DNA of 64,000 nucleotides from Larix kaempferi. Taxonomy: Eukaryota; Streptophyta; Pinopsida; Pinales; Pinaceae. The notes under the pieces were generated by a model. The model worked only from the letters and a program-made list of their open reading frames with translations. It was not told where the DNA came from and did not search any database. The position numbers and the translations under genes were made by a program. The DNA lies in contig BSBM01000461.1 of the NCBI GenBank assembly GCA_027924585.1, forward strand, positions 11,351,001 to 11,415,000. Reading direction: 5' to 3'. Positions 45,441 through 58,270 of the stretch are shown here, piece by piece (the first letter of the stretch is position 1; each line of letters opens with the position of its first letter).

Positions 45441-46740
45441 GTAAAAATTCTCATATGAAAGTTTGTTTTAACCTTGGTAAATGACTTCAGAAAATAATGA
45501 TTTCATACAAAAATTAGTACAGAATATCAATGCAAAAAGGAGAAAATAAGAAAGTACTATGAGAAGAATACATTCATCTACAATAGACATGACCAGGCAT
45601 AAGACAGTAAAACCAACATATTCTAGTTCTGAACTATAGAAGCATAAATGGGACTCAACAACTATACAAATATTTTTCAGGTCAAAAACATATGGAGGAT
45701 ATAATATTTTCCAGGTTGCTTGATGCCCCTGCCTATTGTCCACAATTCTCAAGACGCCCAGGGATTATTGTATAGCATTCAAACCTAAATATTTTATGGG
45801 AAACCAATGCCTAATGTACAACATAAAGTAGTTTCACCATGAGAACCTTAGAGACATCCTTAGCCTAGTGACATTGACTTTTGAAAATGGAAAAGCGACA
45901 TTTATATCTTCACATAAGCTTGAATTGGGACCAAAGGAGAATGGTATCACATAGCATGGAATGAGGCCATGGAATTTGGCACATGTTGTAGCATATTCAA
46001 AGTACATAGACAATAAAACCTACTAGGCATGGGAAGGCACTTAAAATACTATTCTATTGGTTCAACATAGGCATATTAAAAGAGATAGATTGACTCTTTT
46101 CTTTTAATTCTATGTTTATTTTGAAAGAGATATATGATTATTGATAGCACCTAAGTGAACACTTAGGAAAGAAAATAAATCTAAAAATGGATGTAAGAAG
46201 AAATAATTTGAGGAAAGAACCATGGAGGATACTGTGGGCATGAAATTCCTGAAATTGTAGTTGTTGTGGGATTGCATATAGGGAAAAAAGGTGTTGTAAC
46301 ATGAGCATTAACAAATCTGAACATTTTCAAAATAGGTGTCGTAAAAGTAACACTAACAATGTTGAACAGACACAAAATAAAGGTCCAACACAAACCTATA
46401 ATAGGAATGGGATAGACCTCTAATCAGCAAAAAATAGGTGCACAAACCCTAAGGGACATGCATATATGGAATATGAGGTATAGGAATGTGGGAGCAAGGT
46501 GTAGATATGCCCAAAATCAGGTGCATAAATCAACACAGTCTAAGGAAAAAACATAAATTCAGGCAATGAAACAAAAGAACATACACAGAAACCAAGGGTG
46601 CAAACACACATGCCTATTTATATTATGTTTCTATTTCATAAAGCCATTTCTTTGTAGAAAAGAATAACATAAGAAAAAATTTTGTGGTCTATCTGATTAG
46701 CAAAGAAGAGATTTTTTTTGGATTGGTGTATGATTGGTAG
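45441..46740. other. Unassigned stretch upstream of the SEC14-like relic
   Basis: The missing 5' exons would lie here on the minus strand. The open frame at 45468-45752 does not resemble SEC14 proteins. Nothing else is recognised. Confidence 0.45.
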
Positions 46741-46744
46741 GTAG

Positions 46745-48009
46745 ATAAGATAAGTTTATTAATGTCCAACAAATGACCCAAACTAGGTTGATGAACTATT
46801 TAGTACAAAAGTATTGATACAAAGTGGGAGTGTTAATGGCACTCCAATAAAAGAAAAAGAAAAAGTGAAGGAAAAAAAAAATATAAGATTTAAACTCTAA
46901 TAACTCAAATTTAGAGCGGAATACAATGCTCTTGAAGAGTGTAGAAATAAAAGATCATCATGCGTCCAAATGTTTGTCCCTTGAAGAAGAGGGGAGGATG
47001 TCGTATGAAGTAGATCCATCATCAAATGAGCAACTGTCTTACCATCATAGAATGAAGAGATTAAACTCTAGATAGAAGACTTGTTGGAAGGATTGGAACT
47101 GGTATGAGAACTGTCTCTTTATTTCGAAGAGTTGTGCCCCTCCTAAGATAAGGAGAAGTGGATTGTTTTCTAGTTTTCCATGAACTATTATGGGATCTAA
47201 GTCGACAAATATGAAGGGTCTCACTTGTAAGGTCCAGACTACTTCTGAGGGTCTGATGGATCTAGGAGCTGGAGTGATACTATTATTTGACTTCCTCTTG
47301 GTGCCCCTGGCCCCTAGGAGCATTAAAAATAAATATGTGAAACTTTGAGTAGTGTCAAGCTTGGGATGTGGTCAAAGGATGAGATATCTACATCTAAGGA
47401 CTTATCCCATATATAAATCTAGACACCATTTTTATGGATATTGGAGAATGTGGAGAGGGAGTTATGTGAATATTTGAATAAAAAATAGAAGCATCTGTGC
47501 ATCTCATAATAGTTGGGGCATCTATATACAAAGAGCTCCCCAATATTGGGCTCCTGTCAGTGACAAAGTTCACATAATTTAACTTCCTTTGGAATTTGGT
47601 GCTCAATTTCCACCCAAAACTAATGAGTTCTCACTTGGTATTGACCTAGGGGGGTCCTTATCCCATGCATCCAATGTTGGATCATGTGAGGGGCCCTAAC
47701 AATAAAGATGCCCCTTACCTCCATGAGTTGCTTTACATAAAATTCCATATTGGTTTTCAAACCCCTTTGACGGGTGATCCAAGTGACTTGAATACACCAC
47801 GTATAATATGCTCCATGCAAGGTAGATATCATAATGAAGGATTGTGAAAAGGGTTTGGATGAGAAGGATGTCCTTATTGAATACTTGGCAGGTGAGAGAG
47901 ATGGCTTTAAGAAGGAAGTTTCCAAGTTATTAATAGATATAGAAGGGGAATGAATCCTAAAAGGAGCCAAAAGAGTGACATGGTAAAGAATAGCATATGA
48001 GATCCTCAA
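46745..48009 (-). pseudogene. LINE-like relic with reverse-transcriptase C-terminal zinc-binding region
   Basis: Read on the minus strand near 47640-47400: VEIEHQIPKEVKLCELCH, stop, QEPNIGELFVYRCPNYYEMH RCFYFLFKY. The CELC...C...H pattern and the preceding RTH..WVEIEH fit the zinc-binding tail found after reverse transcriptase in plant LINEs. The region ends downstream with TTTGTTGGACATTAATAAA, shared with the LINE tail at 40966. Frames are broken and the reverse transcriptase core is not visible, so this is a 5'-truncated, decayed copy. Confidence 0.5.
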
Positions 48010-48039
48010 TAAATGGGATCATTGTGAAGTAATACAAGA

Positions 48040-48990
48040 TGAGCTAGAGCTGGCTACTCTAGCTACTCAAGAGATAAAGAGGGTGGAAAATGAGATTGAA
48101 GATAAATGCAACATTGCAACATAGGTGATCATATATTTGAACAACATGAAAATGATACATTTAGAAGAGTTATATATTTCTAATAGAACTTATGTGATAA
48201 AATTGGCCAATCAAATGATAATCAAGCAAAATTTACTGAATAGAACTCAAAAGAGAGTGAAGGCTTTGACATTAAAAGTGGCATTTTTCAAAGGTTTATT
48301 CAAAGATGTCATAGCAAGGGGGATGTACCACACTTATGGGATGGCCATGGAGACACATATAAGAGGGGAGAGTATCAGGATTTGTTGATGTAGAAGAAAA
48401 ATGAAAAGAGAGAATTTGATGAGTTGTATGGTCCACTAGGAGGGGATGTTGTAGTTGATGAATTAAAGGATTAATTTGAAATTTGGATAAATTTGAATAT
48501 TTTTCTAATGATATTACCCCCTATCTCTTATAAAAAGATAACCAATGTTGAGATAGCTTTATATTCTTTAAAGACACATCAGTACCCTATAGGAAAATAT
48601 TGGCAATAAGTTTCCAAGTACCAAAATATTATTCTTCCACAACAAGGGGAGACATATAGAAAAACACTAGAACAACCAACTATGCAGCTAAATAGACAAC
48701 CATCATGGTAGTCAGGTGGGCCAATTAGGAAAGCATTCACACAACTAATTGGGAATCCATCGATGCAACCAATTCAACATGATTTCATGCCACTAGTGGT
48801 GCAACTATTATGATAGGCATGTGTCTATATGGTGCATCAGATGCTAATACATACAGTTATCCAACCAACAGGGAATCCAATTGTGCATGCAAGAGTAAAA
48901 TGGATTGGTCAACCACCTCAGCAAAAGACCATCCAAAGAGGCTTGACTAAGAAAAAATGAAGAAAGCAAGGTAGTGAGTCTATTATAGCC
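48040..48990 (+). pseudogene. Degenerate coding stretch, product unknown
   Basis: One frame reads DELELATLATQEIKRVENEI EDKCNIAT, stop, then a 5'-open run containing YLNNMKMIHLEELYISNRTY VIKLANQMI (to 48388; helical and possibly coiled coil). Later (about 48665-48955) a Q/P-rich run reads QPTMQLNRQPSW, stop, GGPIRKAFTQLIGNPSMQPI QH and PTGNPIVHARVKWIGQPPQQ K. The composition suggests a gag-like or linker region of a decayed element. No family is recognised. Confidence 0.35.
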
Positions 48991-51900
48991 AATAGACTAA
49001 AACAAAATGAAAATGTCATGAGAGGATACAACTGGAGGATAGTTAGAGTAAACATAAGTCTATTACAAATATTTTTCTCTATATATAGGAAGCTAAGAGA
49101 AATAAACACGGATGGCAGTTTTTTGATAGGGCCTCTAAGGAGCTGTTGATTCGAATCATGGACTGATTTTGTATACATAACTTTGAATTTGGAGATTAAT
49201 ATTTTTATGTACATTCAACATTGTTTTCCTCCTCTGTAATTTTATGTCACTTATGTAATTCCATATCTAGTCTATGTTTGAGCAAATTTTTCATGAGATA
49301 ATAAAATCTTGAGCAATAGATTTGCACTATATTGTATCGGTGATATAAATATATGTTGATTAATATGATGGAAATAGAGATTTCATTTGTATGACCTCCT
49401 TTCTTTCATGAGATTTTTCACGTGATTAATAATAATTGAAGTTTTCTATTACTGGTTGAATGTGTGAATGTACTCGCTATGATGTGTTTTCAACATATGA
49501 AGCATAATTTTCTTTTCGTTTAACTACTGAGTTCTTTTAAAGATTAGTACGCTTGCTTCCATTTTGAATGTATAATATTTTCCCTGAAGGCACCTTATAT
49601 ACTTCATTTGTGTTCCATCTAGTAAATTCACCATTCATTTTCTTTGAAAGTTGAATAAGCATCATTAGATTTCACTGGAAACAAAATATCATACTTATGT
49701 TAGTCCAATCCTACCATTCTTTCAAATATTTTCTTCAGAAAAAACAAATTAGATCACACAGCAAGAGATTAAGCTCTAAATATCTAATAATTGAGCTTCA
49801 TCATGCCCTAGCATGTCCTAACTTCATCCTAGAACATCTTAGGGGTTAGCAAGATCCAAAATGAAATAGGACATTCGACAATTCCTAAGACATAGTGGGT
49901 AGATAGAATTTGTCATCTTTGTGACACTAAGAGGGTTGAAGATGGAAATTACTTTCTCTTAGACTATGATGCATACACCCACATTAGATCTCAATTTCAA
50001 AATATCCATTACAATACAACCTTCCTAATCTTTTAAATCAACAAATCTTTGGCTACTTAGAAATGCTTCTTTAATGTTTTTTTAGCACAAGAAAAAAATA
50101 CAAAGCAAACCAAGTAATATACTCTTCTCTTAAGGTCCAGTAAACCAAAGTTGATCATATTAGACATTAATAAGCATTATCATCATTAAATGTTTAAGAC
50201 TCTATAATAACTACTTCTTTTAAGCCTTAACAACTTTATTTGTCTTTCAAAATAAAATAAAGTAAAATAAATTATAAACATCATAAAAATGTCACAAATT
50301 TTTTAAAACTCATTGTTTCCTTACATCCAAAGTTTTCTTAATAAAAAAGATATCATGTAAATTACAAACCCTTAAAAAGTTATCATGTACATTACAAACC
50401 CTTAAAAGATGAGTATAAATTGTAATAACATTCCCCAGTTCAATATTAATATTCTCACTTTCCAATGGTATTTGTATTATGTTTTGTGGATATTTTTAGA
50501 ATGTCATTAAATATTAATATTCTTAGATTCCAAGGAGCATAATGATAGTTTATATCTATTTAAATTAATTTTGATTTATATCAAACCATAATAATATTGT
50601 TATTATGTTATATGATATAGATTTTCTTTTAATTAATAACAGAAATATCTTTATATATTAATATAGTTACATTCCAATCATATAGAAATGGTTGGATTTT
50701 TTAATTAATAAAAAAAAAGTCTTCCTTTAACACATATTTTATATAATATAAAATATGTAAAATTCAAAGTCAAAATCTGAATCATTGCAAAAGTTGATAT
50801 TCATTTACATCTTAATAGTTTGGTTTAAATTTTCATTTAGATGACTTAATTACTCCAAATTTCTATAATATATAAATATATATAATAGTTACATTCAATA
50901 ATCAGGTGCTTTACTTTTTTATTTTAATGGTGATTGCAAAATGGATTAACTGTTCAAAAATCTTTGGGATCCCAATTATGTAAATTTAACAATCTATAAC
51001 TACAATTTTAATAAATTGAGTTGGATTTTTATTAGAAAAATGACTGGAAAAATGGTGCAAACATATAATGTTTAACTTACGACAAAAATTACATCTTAAG
51101 AAATTTGATCTCAATCCTGATTTAAATGAATTTATGGTGTATGTTGTTAATGATGATAATTTTGAAAAGGAATATTTTATATTTGTAATAACATAATTTG
51201 TGGCATCGAGAGTAGTATCGATGTGCTCTAGAGCCCAATTTGGAGGAGATGTTGTAAATTAATATCCACAAAAAAGCAAAAAAAAATAGATGTGGCTTAA
51301 ATAAAAATATTAGCATGGGTAATGCCATATAGCAACTATAACCACACCACAAAAGAATAACATATCCATTCTAAATTAAAACCACCATATATCTATTTAA
51401 ATGAGAAGCATTATTTTTTTTTATCCCAATATGAATTTAAATATGTAGTTTTTGATTCTAAAGAATAGCAAAAATATGTTTTTTCTCCTTGAATTTAAAC
51501 GGACTTATGCTAATATGTTGCTCATGGTGATGATAATTTTGGAAAAATATAATTTTAGATTTGTAACAGTAGAATTTGGTTTTAAAGTCATAATATTAAT
51601 ATAAAATGGATATTTCTACTCTATTTCGATTTACAATGTTAATCATTTATCTATTTTTTTAATTAAATTTAATACGAAGATCAATTTTCTGCATAAAAAT
51701 TATATATATATATATATATTAATTCTAAATTATTTTTATTAAATTTAATTATAAAAAATATTTACTTCCATGACTTAAAAATATAAAACAATATAAAACA
51801 AAAAAACAAACAAAATATTGTCAATTTTCATCTATTTTCCATTCCACTAAAATATTTCATAAATTTTAATAATCCACTACAATATTTTAATATTTCACTA

Positions 51901-52216
51901 AACTATTTCATAAATTTTATATATATATATATATGTGAATTGTTTATTTTGAATTTTGAATGACAACCATAAAATCAATCAAAAGAGTATACTTGTTTCA
52001 TCCTCCTCCTTCAATCTAGAAAAAAAAATAGATGATAATCCACCTCAAATTCTAAGATATAAACACCTATCAATATAATTAAAATTACATAATTATAATT
52101 AAAAATTAAATAAATCTAATAAATATTTCACAGCTTTCGATTAAACATAAAACATTATATTAAAATAAATAAATATAATAAAAAAAATTTAAAAGCAACG
52201 GAATCTTAAGAAAACT
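48991..52216. other. AT-rich stretch without genes
   Basis: Very AT-rich, with short TA runs (near 51708 and 51921). Nothing coding was recognised on either strand. Confidence 0.6.
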
Positions 52217-52500
52217 TACCCAAGGGAGCAGTATAAGGCCTAACTAAAATGCCTTCAACTAGTCGGAATCCGGCAGTGTGGGAATAGCTGAAATGACAAT
52301 TTCTACTGCTCAAATCACAATTTCGACGATCTGAGTAGTTTTAAAATAGGACATTTAATCTAGAAATGACAATTACAATTGTTCAAATTGCAATATTATG
52401 GAAATAACAATTTCCAGTAAGAAATTTAGCTAATTTCCATCCAAATTTGACGGAAAAAATGGGGCGTTTTAGTTAGGCCTTATCCTACGCGCTACCCAAG
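52217..52500. mobile_element. MITE (268 bp) with 8-bp target duplication
   Basis: TACCCAAG flanks it at 52217-52224 and 52493-52500. The terminal inverted repeats share ATAAGGCCTAACTAAAA (left about 52233-52249, right complement about 52467-52483). The outermost 6-8 bases of the repeats match less well. It has no coding capacity. An 8-bp duplication points to a hAT-like mobiliser; a 9-bp reading (TTACCCAAG against CTACCCAAG) would point to Mutator. Confidence 0.8.
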
Positions 52501-54004
52501 CATCTATTTAACAACAACCTAACAACGTATGAATATCTTATTCCGAAAAGAATAATTGAGTACCTTACGTCACTTGGAATAATGGCGCCCATGAGATCAG
52601 TAACCGACTCCACATCACGCTTTGAAATAAGATATGTCGGGAGTCGGGACCAAGTTGCCTCTTGCTAGATATTTATTCTTGGGAATATATTCTAGTGGCG
52701 GACACGTATCCCATTCGTCTTTTATTTTATCTACCCGTTATTCCGACGTACCTACCAAATTATTTTAAAATAATATATGAAACATCTTGAAGGCGTGTAA
52801 ACTTTGATTTAGGTATCTAAGGGATACACCGCCTAGGTGTGAAATATTAGTTTGTTTAATTGGTGTGTGCGACATGTGTTAAGTGTGTCATGTCCATTTT
52901 GTGATAAAAAAAACAATTCAGAGATAAAAACTTTTTAAATCCTTCTACTTTAAAACTCTTTTATTTTATAAATGTGAATTTCAACTAAGAATTTTAAATT
53001 ACATTCATTATTTTTGTTTTACATCATATAAACATTAATGATAATGGTTAATCATTAATGATGATAATATTTAATACAAAATATTCTCATATACAAATAT
53101 ATTAACATTCAAAAATATCAACTTTTACATGTTCATTATAATAATGTCCTTAAAATAAAGTATCGATTGCATCCTTTATATCAAGCATAAGATATGATTT
53201 GTAATATTTTACCATGGTTGAAATGATTAGATTTGATTTGACTTGTTAGGAGAAATGTTAGTTCAATTAAAGTCAAGGGGAATATTATTATTACTATTAG
53301 TATTATAACCCTTTCTAGAAACAGGGGAAGACCTTTTCCTAAGGGAAACGATAGGGGAATTTCCTTAGAAGGATTTTGGGGAAGTAGGAAGGGGGCAGGG
53401 TATTTGGAAAAGACTTAGGATAAATTGGGAAGGAAGAGGGGAAAATTAGATTTGAACTAGAGGGGTTGGATTGGAAAGTTGGGATATTTTCCAAGGTATT
53501 TTGTTGAGTCATGTTGTTATTTTTTTTTGTTAAAATCATGGCCATGGCTAGGGTGTTGGATAGGATACTCCTAGTTGCATACGAGGTAAATTGTAATATC
53601 CCCTAGTTTGAGTTTATTATTTACTTAGTTTAAATTTGGATTATGCTTTTGATGAGAAATATTATGTTATGTTGAAACTAAAAAGTGGGAAAGAAGGTTC
53701 TTGACTCTTGTCCTTGGGTAAGGACTATTATAAGAGAATTTTTCCAAATATTATTAATGACCAAAACCACTAGTTGGAATGGCTATGAATAGAGATGATT
53801 GTGACTCCATGAGTGGAAAACACAATCCTACTAACCAATGGGAGAGAATACAAGTATCATGAAACCAAAAATCTTTAGCTAATTACCCTAAAATATAGGG
53901 GTGAGTCCAAGGATACGAATTTCCCAAGGATTGGGAAGGCCTTTGGAAGTAAGATCTAGGAAATCAATTCTATATATGAGTATATAAGAGGAGGAAATAC
54001 ATTT
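52501..54004. other. Unassigned stretch
   Basis: Low-coding AT-rich sequence. 53330-53540 is locally purine-rich (gggga runs), which explains the minus-strand frame there. Confidence 0.5.
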
Positions 54005-54273
54005 TTTTATAATAGAAATGAGAAAAGGATTTATATTATATAAAAGAGAATATTACAAATGCCCCCGGGGCTGTAAAAAAGGCCAAGAGTCCAAAAAATA
54101 AAGTTTTCAGTGCAGTACAGAGCTACATAGACTTGCATCTGCTCAGTAGTTTTACATATTTTAACAAAATTTGACCTCTTACTTCTGACTGTGTAAACTC
54201 TTCTGAATTGTCCTACCAAGATTATACAAAAAAAATATAGATCGTTAAAACAAAAGGGAGAGAAAAAAAAATT

Positions 54274-55170
54274 TCATTCCTGAGAATTTTCTTCTTCGAC
54301 TTCAGGCTAAGAGACCGATGCTTCGTCCATCGGGGAGGCCTCTACACATTCTCCCTTTGGTTCACAGTTCCAAGGGTAGATTCCATTAATGTCAACTTAC
54401 ACTGATTCCATAATCTCTTTCAACTAGTTGAACCGTCTCTCATGACGGTCAACAACATTCATGCTAATGTTCTGAATATTCCGACGCAGCTCCACCAACT
54501 TTCCACTGACCCCTTCCAGCTTTGCGCTCAGAACTTGTTCCATTTCTTCCATGGTCCTCTTCAAGTCTTCCATCTCACCAGTCTAAACATGATATCTGGT
54601 CTCAACGTCCTCCAAGCGCATTTCAAAACATGTCAAATCCAATCCCGTCTGCTTTGATTCCTCGAAGCAAGCCTTAACCAATTAAAAAATACATCGGCCC
54701 ATCTTCTGAAGGTCCATAATTCGTTCTTTGAGTGAATTAATATCTTGCATATCATAATTTAATCCAGAGTCTTCCTCAGGGTGACTCGGGTTCGAGTCTT
54801 TCTTCCTCGAATAGCCTTTCTCTGCCATCTCAATGTCCTTAGTAACGAGAGAATTCTTGCTGCATGCAATGTTTTCAAAATGTAGCATATGAGGAAAGAG
54901 CAATTGGATCTCCCTAATATCCTCCCTCTGCATTATAGGCGGTGGGAACATCGTCATTCTGCTGCAGCTTTTGTACCAACTTCCCATCTGCTTAGCATGG
55001 CAGGGAATGTGCAAAGCTAATGGGGGATAGAAGAGTCTAGATCTATCCATGCTAGAGATAAAATCTATCCTTCCATCTGTCGAGTTGCATATCTGGAAGC
55101 AACCTCTGCCTCTATGACGCATTCTCTTGGGTAGCGAAGGCATTAAAGAGGGCTTCGGAAGTTGCAACAC
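54274..55170 (-). pseudogene. Unrecognised coiled-coil protein, unit 1
   Basis: A single minus-strand frame: PSLPKRMRHRGRGCFQICNS, SRLFYPPLALHIPCHAKQMG SWYKSC, REDIREIQLLFPHMLHFENI ACSKNS, then a charged linker and a coiled coil (MEDLKRTMEEMEQVLSAKLE GVSGKLVELRRNIQNISMN). It ends DINGIYPWNCEPKGE...EEENSQE at 54274. Several in-frame stops break it, the first near 54682; the frame does not shift. It overlaps the end of the RNase H-like frame in another phase. The same architecture is kept in unit 2. I do not recognise the family. Confidence 0.5.
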
Positions 55171-55570
55171 CATTTGAATATGGTGTGATGTCTATCAAGG
55201 GATAGCTCCCCTCCTTAAGTCTAATTCCGACGTTGGCCAAATGATCTGCCTTGGAATTTAACTCCCTTTTTATATGATAGAAATTGATGTGGGACAGGTT
55301 AGGATAAGAATGGATAATTCTTTTTTGAATGTTGTTCTTTGTTGCTTTCTTAAGGATCAGGTTGTTCATGGATTGAATGACGATTTGAGAGTCGCCACAA
55401 ATAATGAATTCCTCTACCTGAAGGTCATACATGCACTCTATTCCTTGAGATAGGGTCATCCATTCGACATAATTATTTGTTCGCTTGCCCATACCCCAAG
55501 CGTAAGTTCTAATAATTTTTCCACCTAGATCAAAGATGTCTCCACCCGCACTTTCCTCCCCTGGAGAGGA
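55112..55570 (-). pseudogene. RNase H-like domain, unit 1
   Basis: GGDIFDLGGKIIRTYAWGMG KRTNNYVEWMTLSQGIE, then EEFIICGDSQIVIQSMN, then INFYHIKRELNSKADHLANV G. These match plant type-I RNase H domains of the RVT_3 kind. The conserved D of GDSQ and the last D of KADHLAN are present; the first catalytic D of the usual DG(S/A) motif is not visible (a G-rich start remains). It is probably derived from a retroelement. Confidence 0.7.
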
Positions 55571-56406
55571 GGCAAGACATTACCAAGTATGCTAAGAAGT
55601 ATTGTTTGTGAACACTGAAAGAGTGTTAGGAAATTTTTGTGAACTAGTTTTGTGAGTGAACTGAGTTCATGATTGTGATAATATTTATGTGAAAGAACCA
55701 AGTTGAATACATACTGTTGATTATGGCTAGTGGGATTGTGAACTTGTAGAGGAACATGTTTGTCCTTATGGAATCATAGTACATGCTTGGGGGTGAGTTG
55801 AGCAAGTAAGTTTTGGCTGCTCCAAGTCTACAGCTGGGAGGTATGTGGCCATCCAAAATGTTGTTCCAAAATTGTTGTGGACCAATTAAATTTTTTTATT
55901 ATTAGCTCTATGTTTATTCATCAGTATTGTTTATTCTAGTTTTCATTTTTATTTAGAATATTTCTACTCTTATATATCAAAATGTGTTGTATCATTTACT
56001 GAAATATCCTTTATATTGAAATGTTGCTTAAATTCTTAACAAGAAAGGAATACATTCTTATTTATGTTATTGGTATATATTACTTAGGAATTGTTAATCA
56101 TTTATTCTATCGCTTTCATGGCAACTGTTCTAGCATTTTTTTTAACAGAAATGAGAAAAGAGTTTATATTATATAAAAGAGCAAATTACAATCACCCCCA
56201 GGGCTTCAAAAAAGGAAAAGAGTCCAAAATATAAAGTTTCAGTGCAGTACAAAGCTATAGAGACTTCTGTTTGCTCAGGAGTTTTACATATTTTAACAAA
56301 ATTTGACCTCCTACTTATGACTGTGTAAACTCTTATGAACTGTCCTACCATGTTTATACAAAAAAACATTTGGAGCCTTAAAACAAAAGGGAGAGAAAAA
56401 AAGATT

Positions 56407-57290
56407 TCATTCCTGAGCATTTTCTTCTTTAACTTCGGGGTGTGAGACAGATGCTTTGTCCATCGGGGAGGCCTCTACACGTTCTCCTTCTGGTTCACGG
56501 TTCTAGGGGTAGATTCCATTAACGTCAATTTGCACTGCTTCCATAATCTCTTTCGATTGGTTGAACCGTATCTCGTGACATTCAATAGCATTCATGCTAA
56601 TGTTTTGAATATTCTCACGCAGCTCCGTCAACTTTCCACTGACCCCATCTAGCTTTGCGCTCAAAACTTGTTTCATTCCTTCCACAGTGCTCTTCAACTC
56701 TTCCACCTCACCATAACAAAATATTCGGTCTCAACATCCTCCAAGCGCATTTCAAAATGCATCAAATCAAATCATGTCTGCTTTGAATCCTCCAAGCAAG
56801 ACTTATCCACTTCAAAAATACATCGTCTCATCTTCCAGAGGTCTATCATTCCTTCTTTGAGTGCATTAATCTCTTGCATAACATAATTCAATCCACAGTC
56901 TTCCTCGGGGTGACTCAAGTTCAATCCTTTCTTCCTCAAAGAGCCTTTCTTCACCATCTCAATGTCCTTAGTAACCAAAGAATTCTTGTTGCATGCAAAT
57001 TTTTCAAAATGTAGCATATGAGGAAAGAGCAACTGGATCTCCCAAATATCCTCCCTTTGCATTATCGGTGATGGGAACGCCATAATTTTGTTGTAGCTTT
57101 CGTACCAACTTCCCATCTTCTCAGCACGACAGGGAATGTGCGAAGTTAATGGGGGGTAGAAGAGTCTAAATCCATCCGTGCTAGTGATAAAATATAGCCT
57201 TCCATCTGCCGAGCTGCATATCTGGAAACAACCTCAGCCTTTATGGTGCATTCTCTCCGGCAGCGAAGGAATTAAAGAGGGCTTCGGAAT
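56407..57290 (-). pseudogene. Unrecognised coiled-coil protein, unit 2
   Basis: Counterpart of 54274-55170. It has RLFYPPLTSHIPCRAEKMGS WYESYN, REDIWEIQLLFPHMLHFEKF, a tail of DSKQT then a stop, and the coiled coil MEELKSTVEGMKQVLSAKLD GVSGKLTELRENIQNISMNA. The last frame ends KEENAQE and a stop at 56407. Amino-acid changes relative to unit 1 are mostly conservative in the LFYPPL and LLFPHMLHFE blocks. Confidence 0.5.
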
Positions 57291-57690
57291 TTGCAACACC
57301 ATTTGAATATGGTGTGATGTCTATCAAGGGATAGCTCCCCTTCCTTAAGTCTAGCTCCAACGTTGGACAAACGATCCACCTTGGAATTTAACTCCCTTTT
57401 TATATGATAAAAATTGATGTGGGATAGGTTACCTAGATAATAATGGATAATTCCTTTTTGAATGTTGTTCTTTACTTCTTTCTTAAGGATCAGGTTGTTC
57501 ATGGATTGAATGATTATTCGAGAGTCGCCATAAACAATGAAGTCCTCTACATGAAGGTCATACATGCACTCTATTTCTTGAGACAAAGCCATCCGTTTGG
57601 AATAATTATTTGTTCGCTTTCGCATACCCCAAGCATAAGTTTTAATAATGTTTCCACCTGGATCAAATATGAATCCGCCCGCAGCTACCT
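57272..57690 (-). pseudogene. RNase H-like domain, unit 2
   Basis: Counterpart of unit 1: MRKRTNNYSKRMALSQEIEC, EDFIVYGDSRIIIQSMN, INFYHIKRELNSKVDRLSNV GARLKEGE. The GDS motif is kept; KADHLAN has become KVDRLSN. Confidence 0.65.
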
Positions 57691-58270
57691 CCCCTAGAGA
57701 GGAGGAAATACATTACCAAGTATGCTAAGAAGTATTGTTGTATGAGCACTGAAAGAGTGTTCGGAATTTTTTGTGAACTAGTTTTGTGAGTGAACTGAGT
57801 TCAGGTTTGTGATAAGATTTATTTGACCAAACTCAGTTGAATACATATTGTTGATTATGGCTAGTGGGATTGTGAACTAATAGAGGACCATGTTTGTCTT
57901 TATGGAATCATAGTACATGCTTGGGGGTGAGTTGAGCAAGCAAGTTTTGGCTGCTCAAAGTCTACAGCTGGGAGGTACGTGGACATCCAAAATGTTGTTC
58001 CAAAATTGTTGTGGACGAATTAAACATTGTTATTATTTGTTCTATATTTATTTATTAGTACTATTTATTCTAGTTTTCATTTTTATTTAGAATATTTCTA
58101 CTCTTATATCTCAAAATGTGCTATAACATTTACTGAAATATCCTTTATATTGAAATGTTGCTTAAATGCTTAACAAGAAAGCAATACACTCTTATTTATG
58201 TTATTGGTAGATATTACCTAGGAATTGTTAATAAATTATTCTATCGCTTTCATAGCAAATGTTCTAGTAT

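Larger units (their letters stand above)
54005..56135 (-). repeat. Tandem retroelement-like unit 1 (about 2.13 kb)
   Basis: Unit 1 aligns along its length with unit 2 (56136-58270). On the minus strand each has an AT-rich leader, an RNase H-like frame, a coiled-coil protein frame and a 3' end with an A run (seen as T7-8 at about 54002-54008 and 56138-56145). The A runs at both 3' ends suggest copies made through RNA, or one copy duplicated in tandem. Confidence 0.85.
56136..58270 (-). repeat. Tandem retroelement-like unit 2 (about 2.13 kb)
   Basis: Head-to-tail copy of unit 1. The outer ends match: TTCTAGCATTTTTTTTAACA at the junction, and TATTCTATCGCTTTCAT near both unit ends (about 56105 and 58240). 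Confidence 0.85.

Noticed and set aside
53339-53545. Proline/serine-rich minus-strand frame
   Set aside because: Follows from local gggga-type purine bias; no start context or homology signal.
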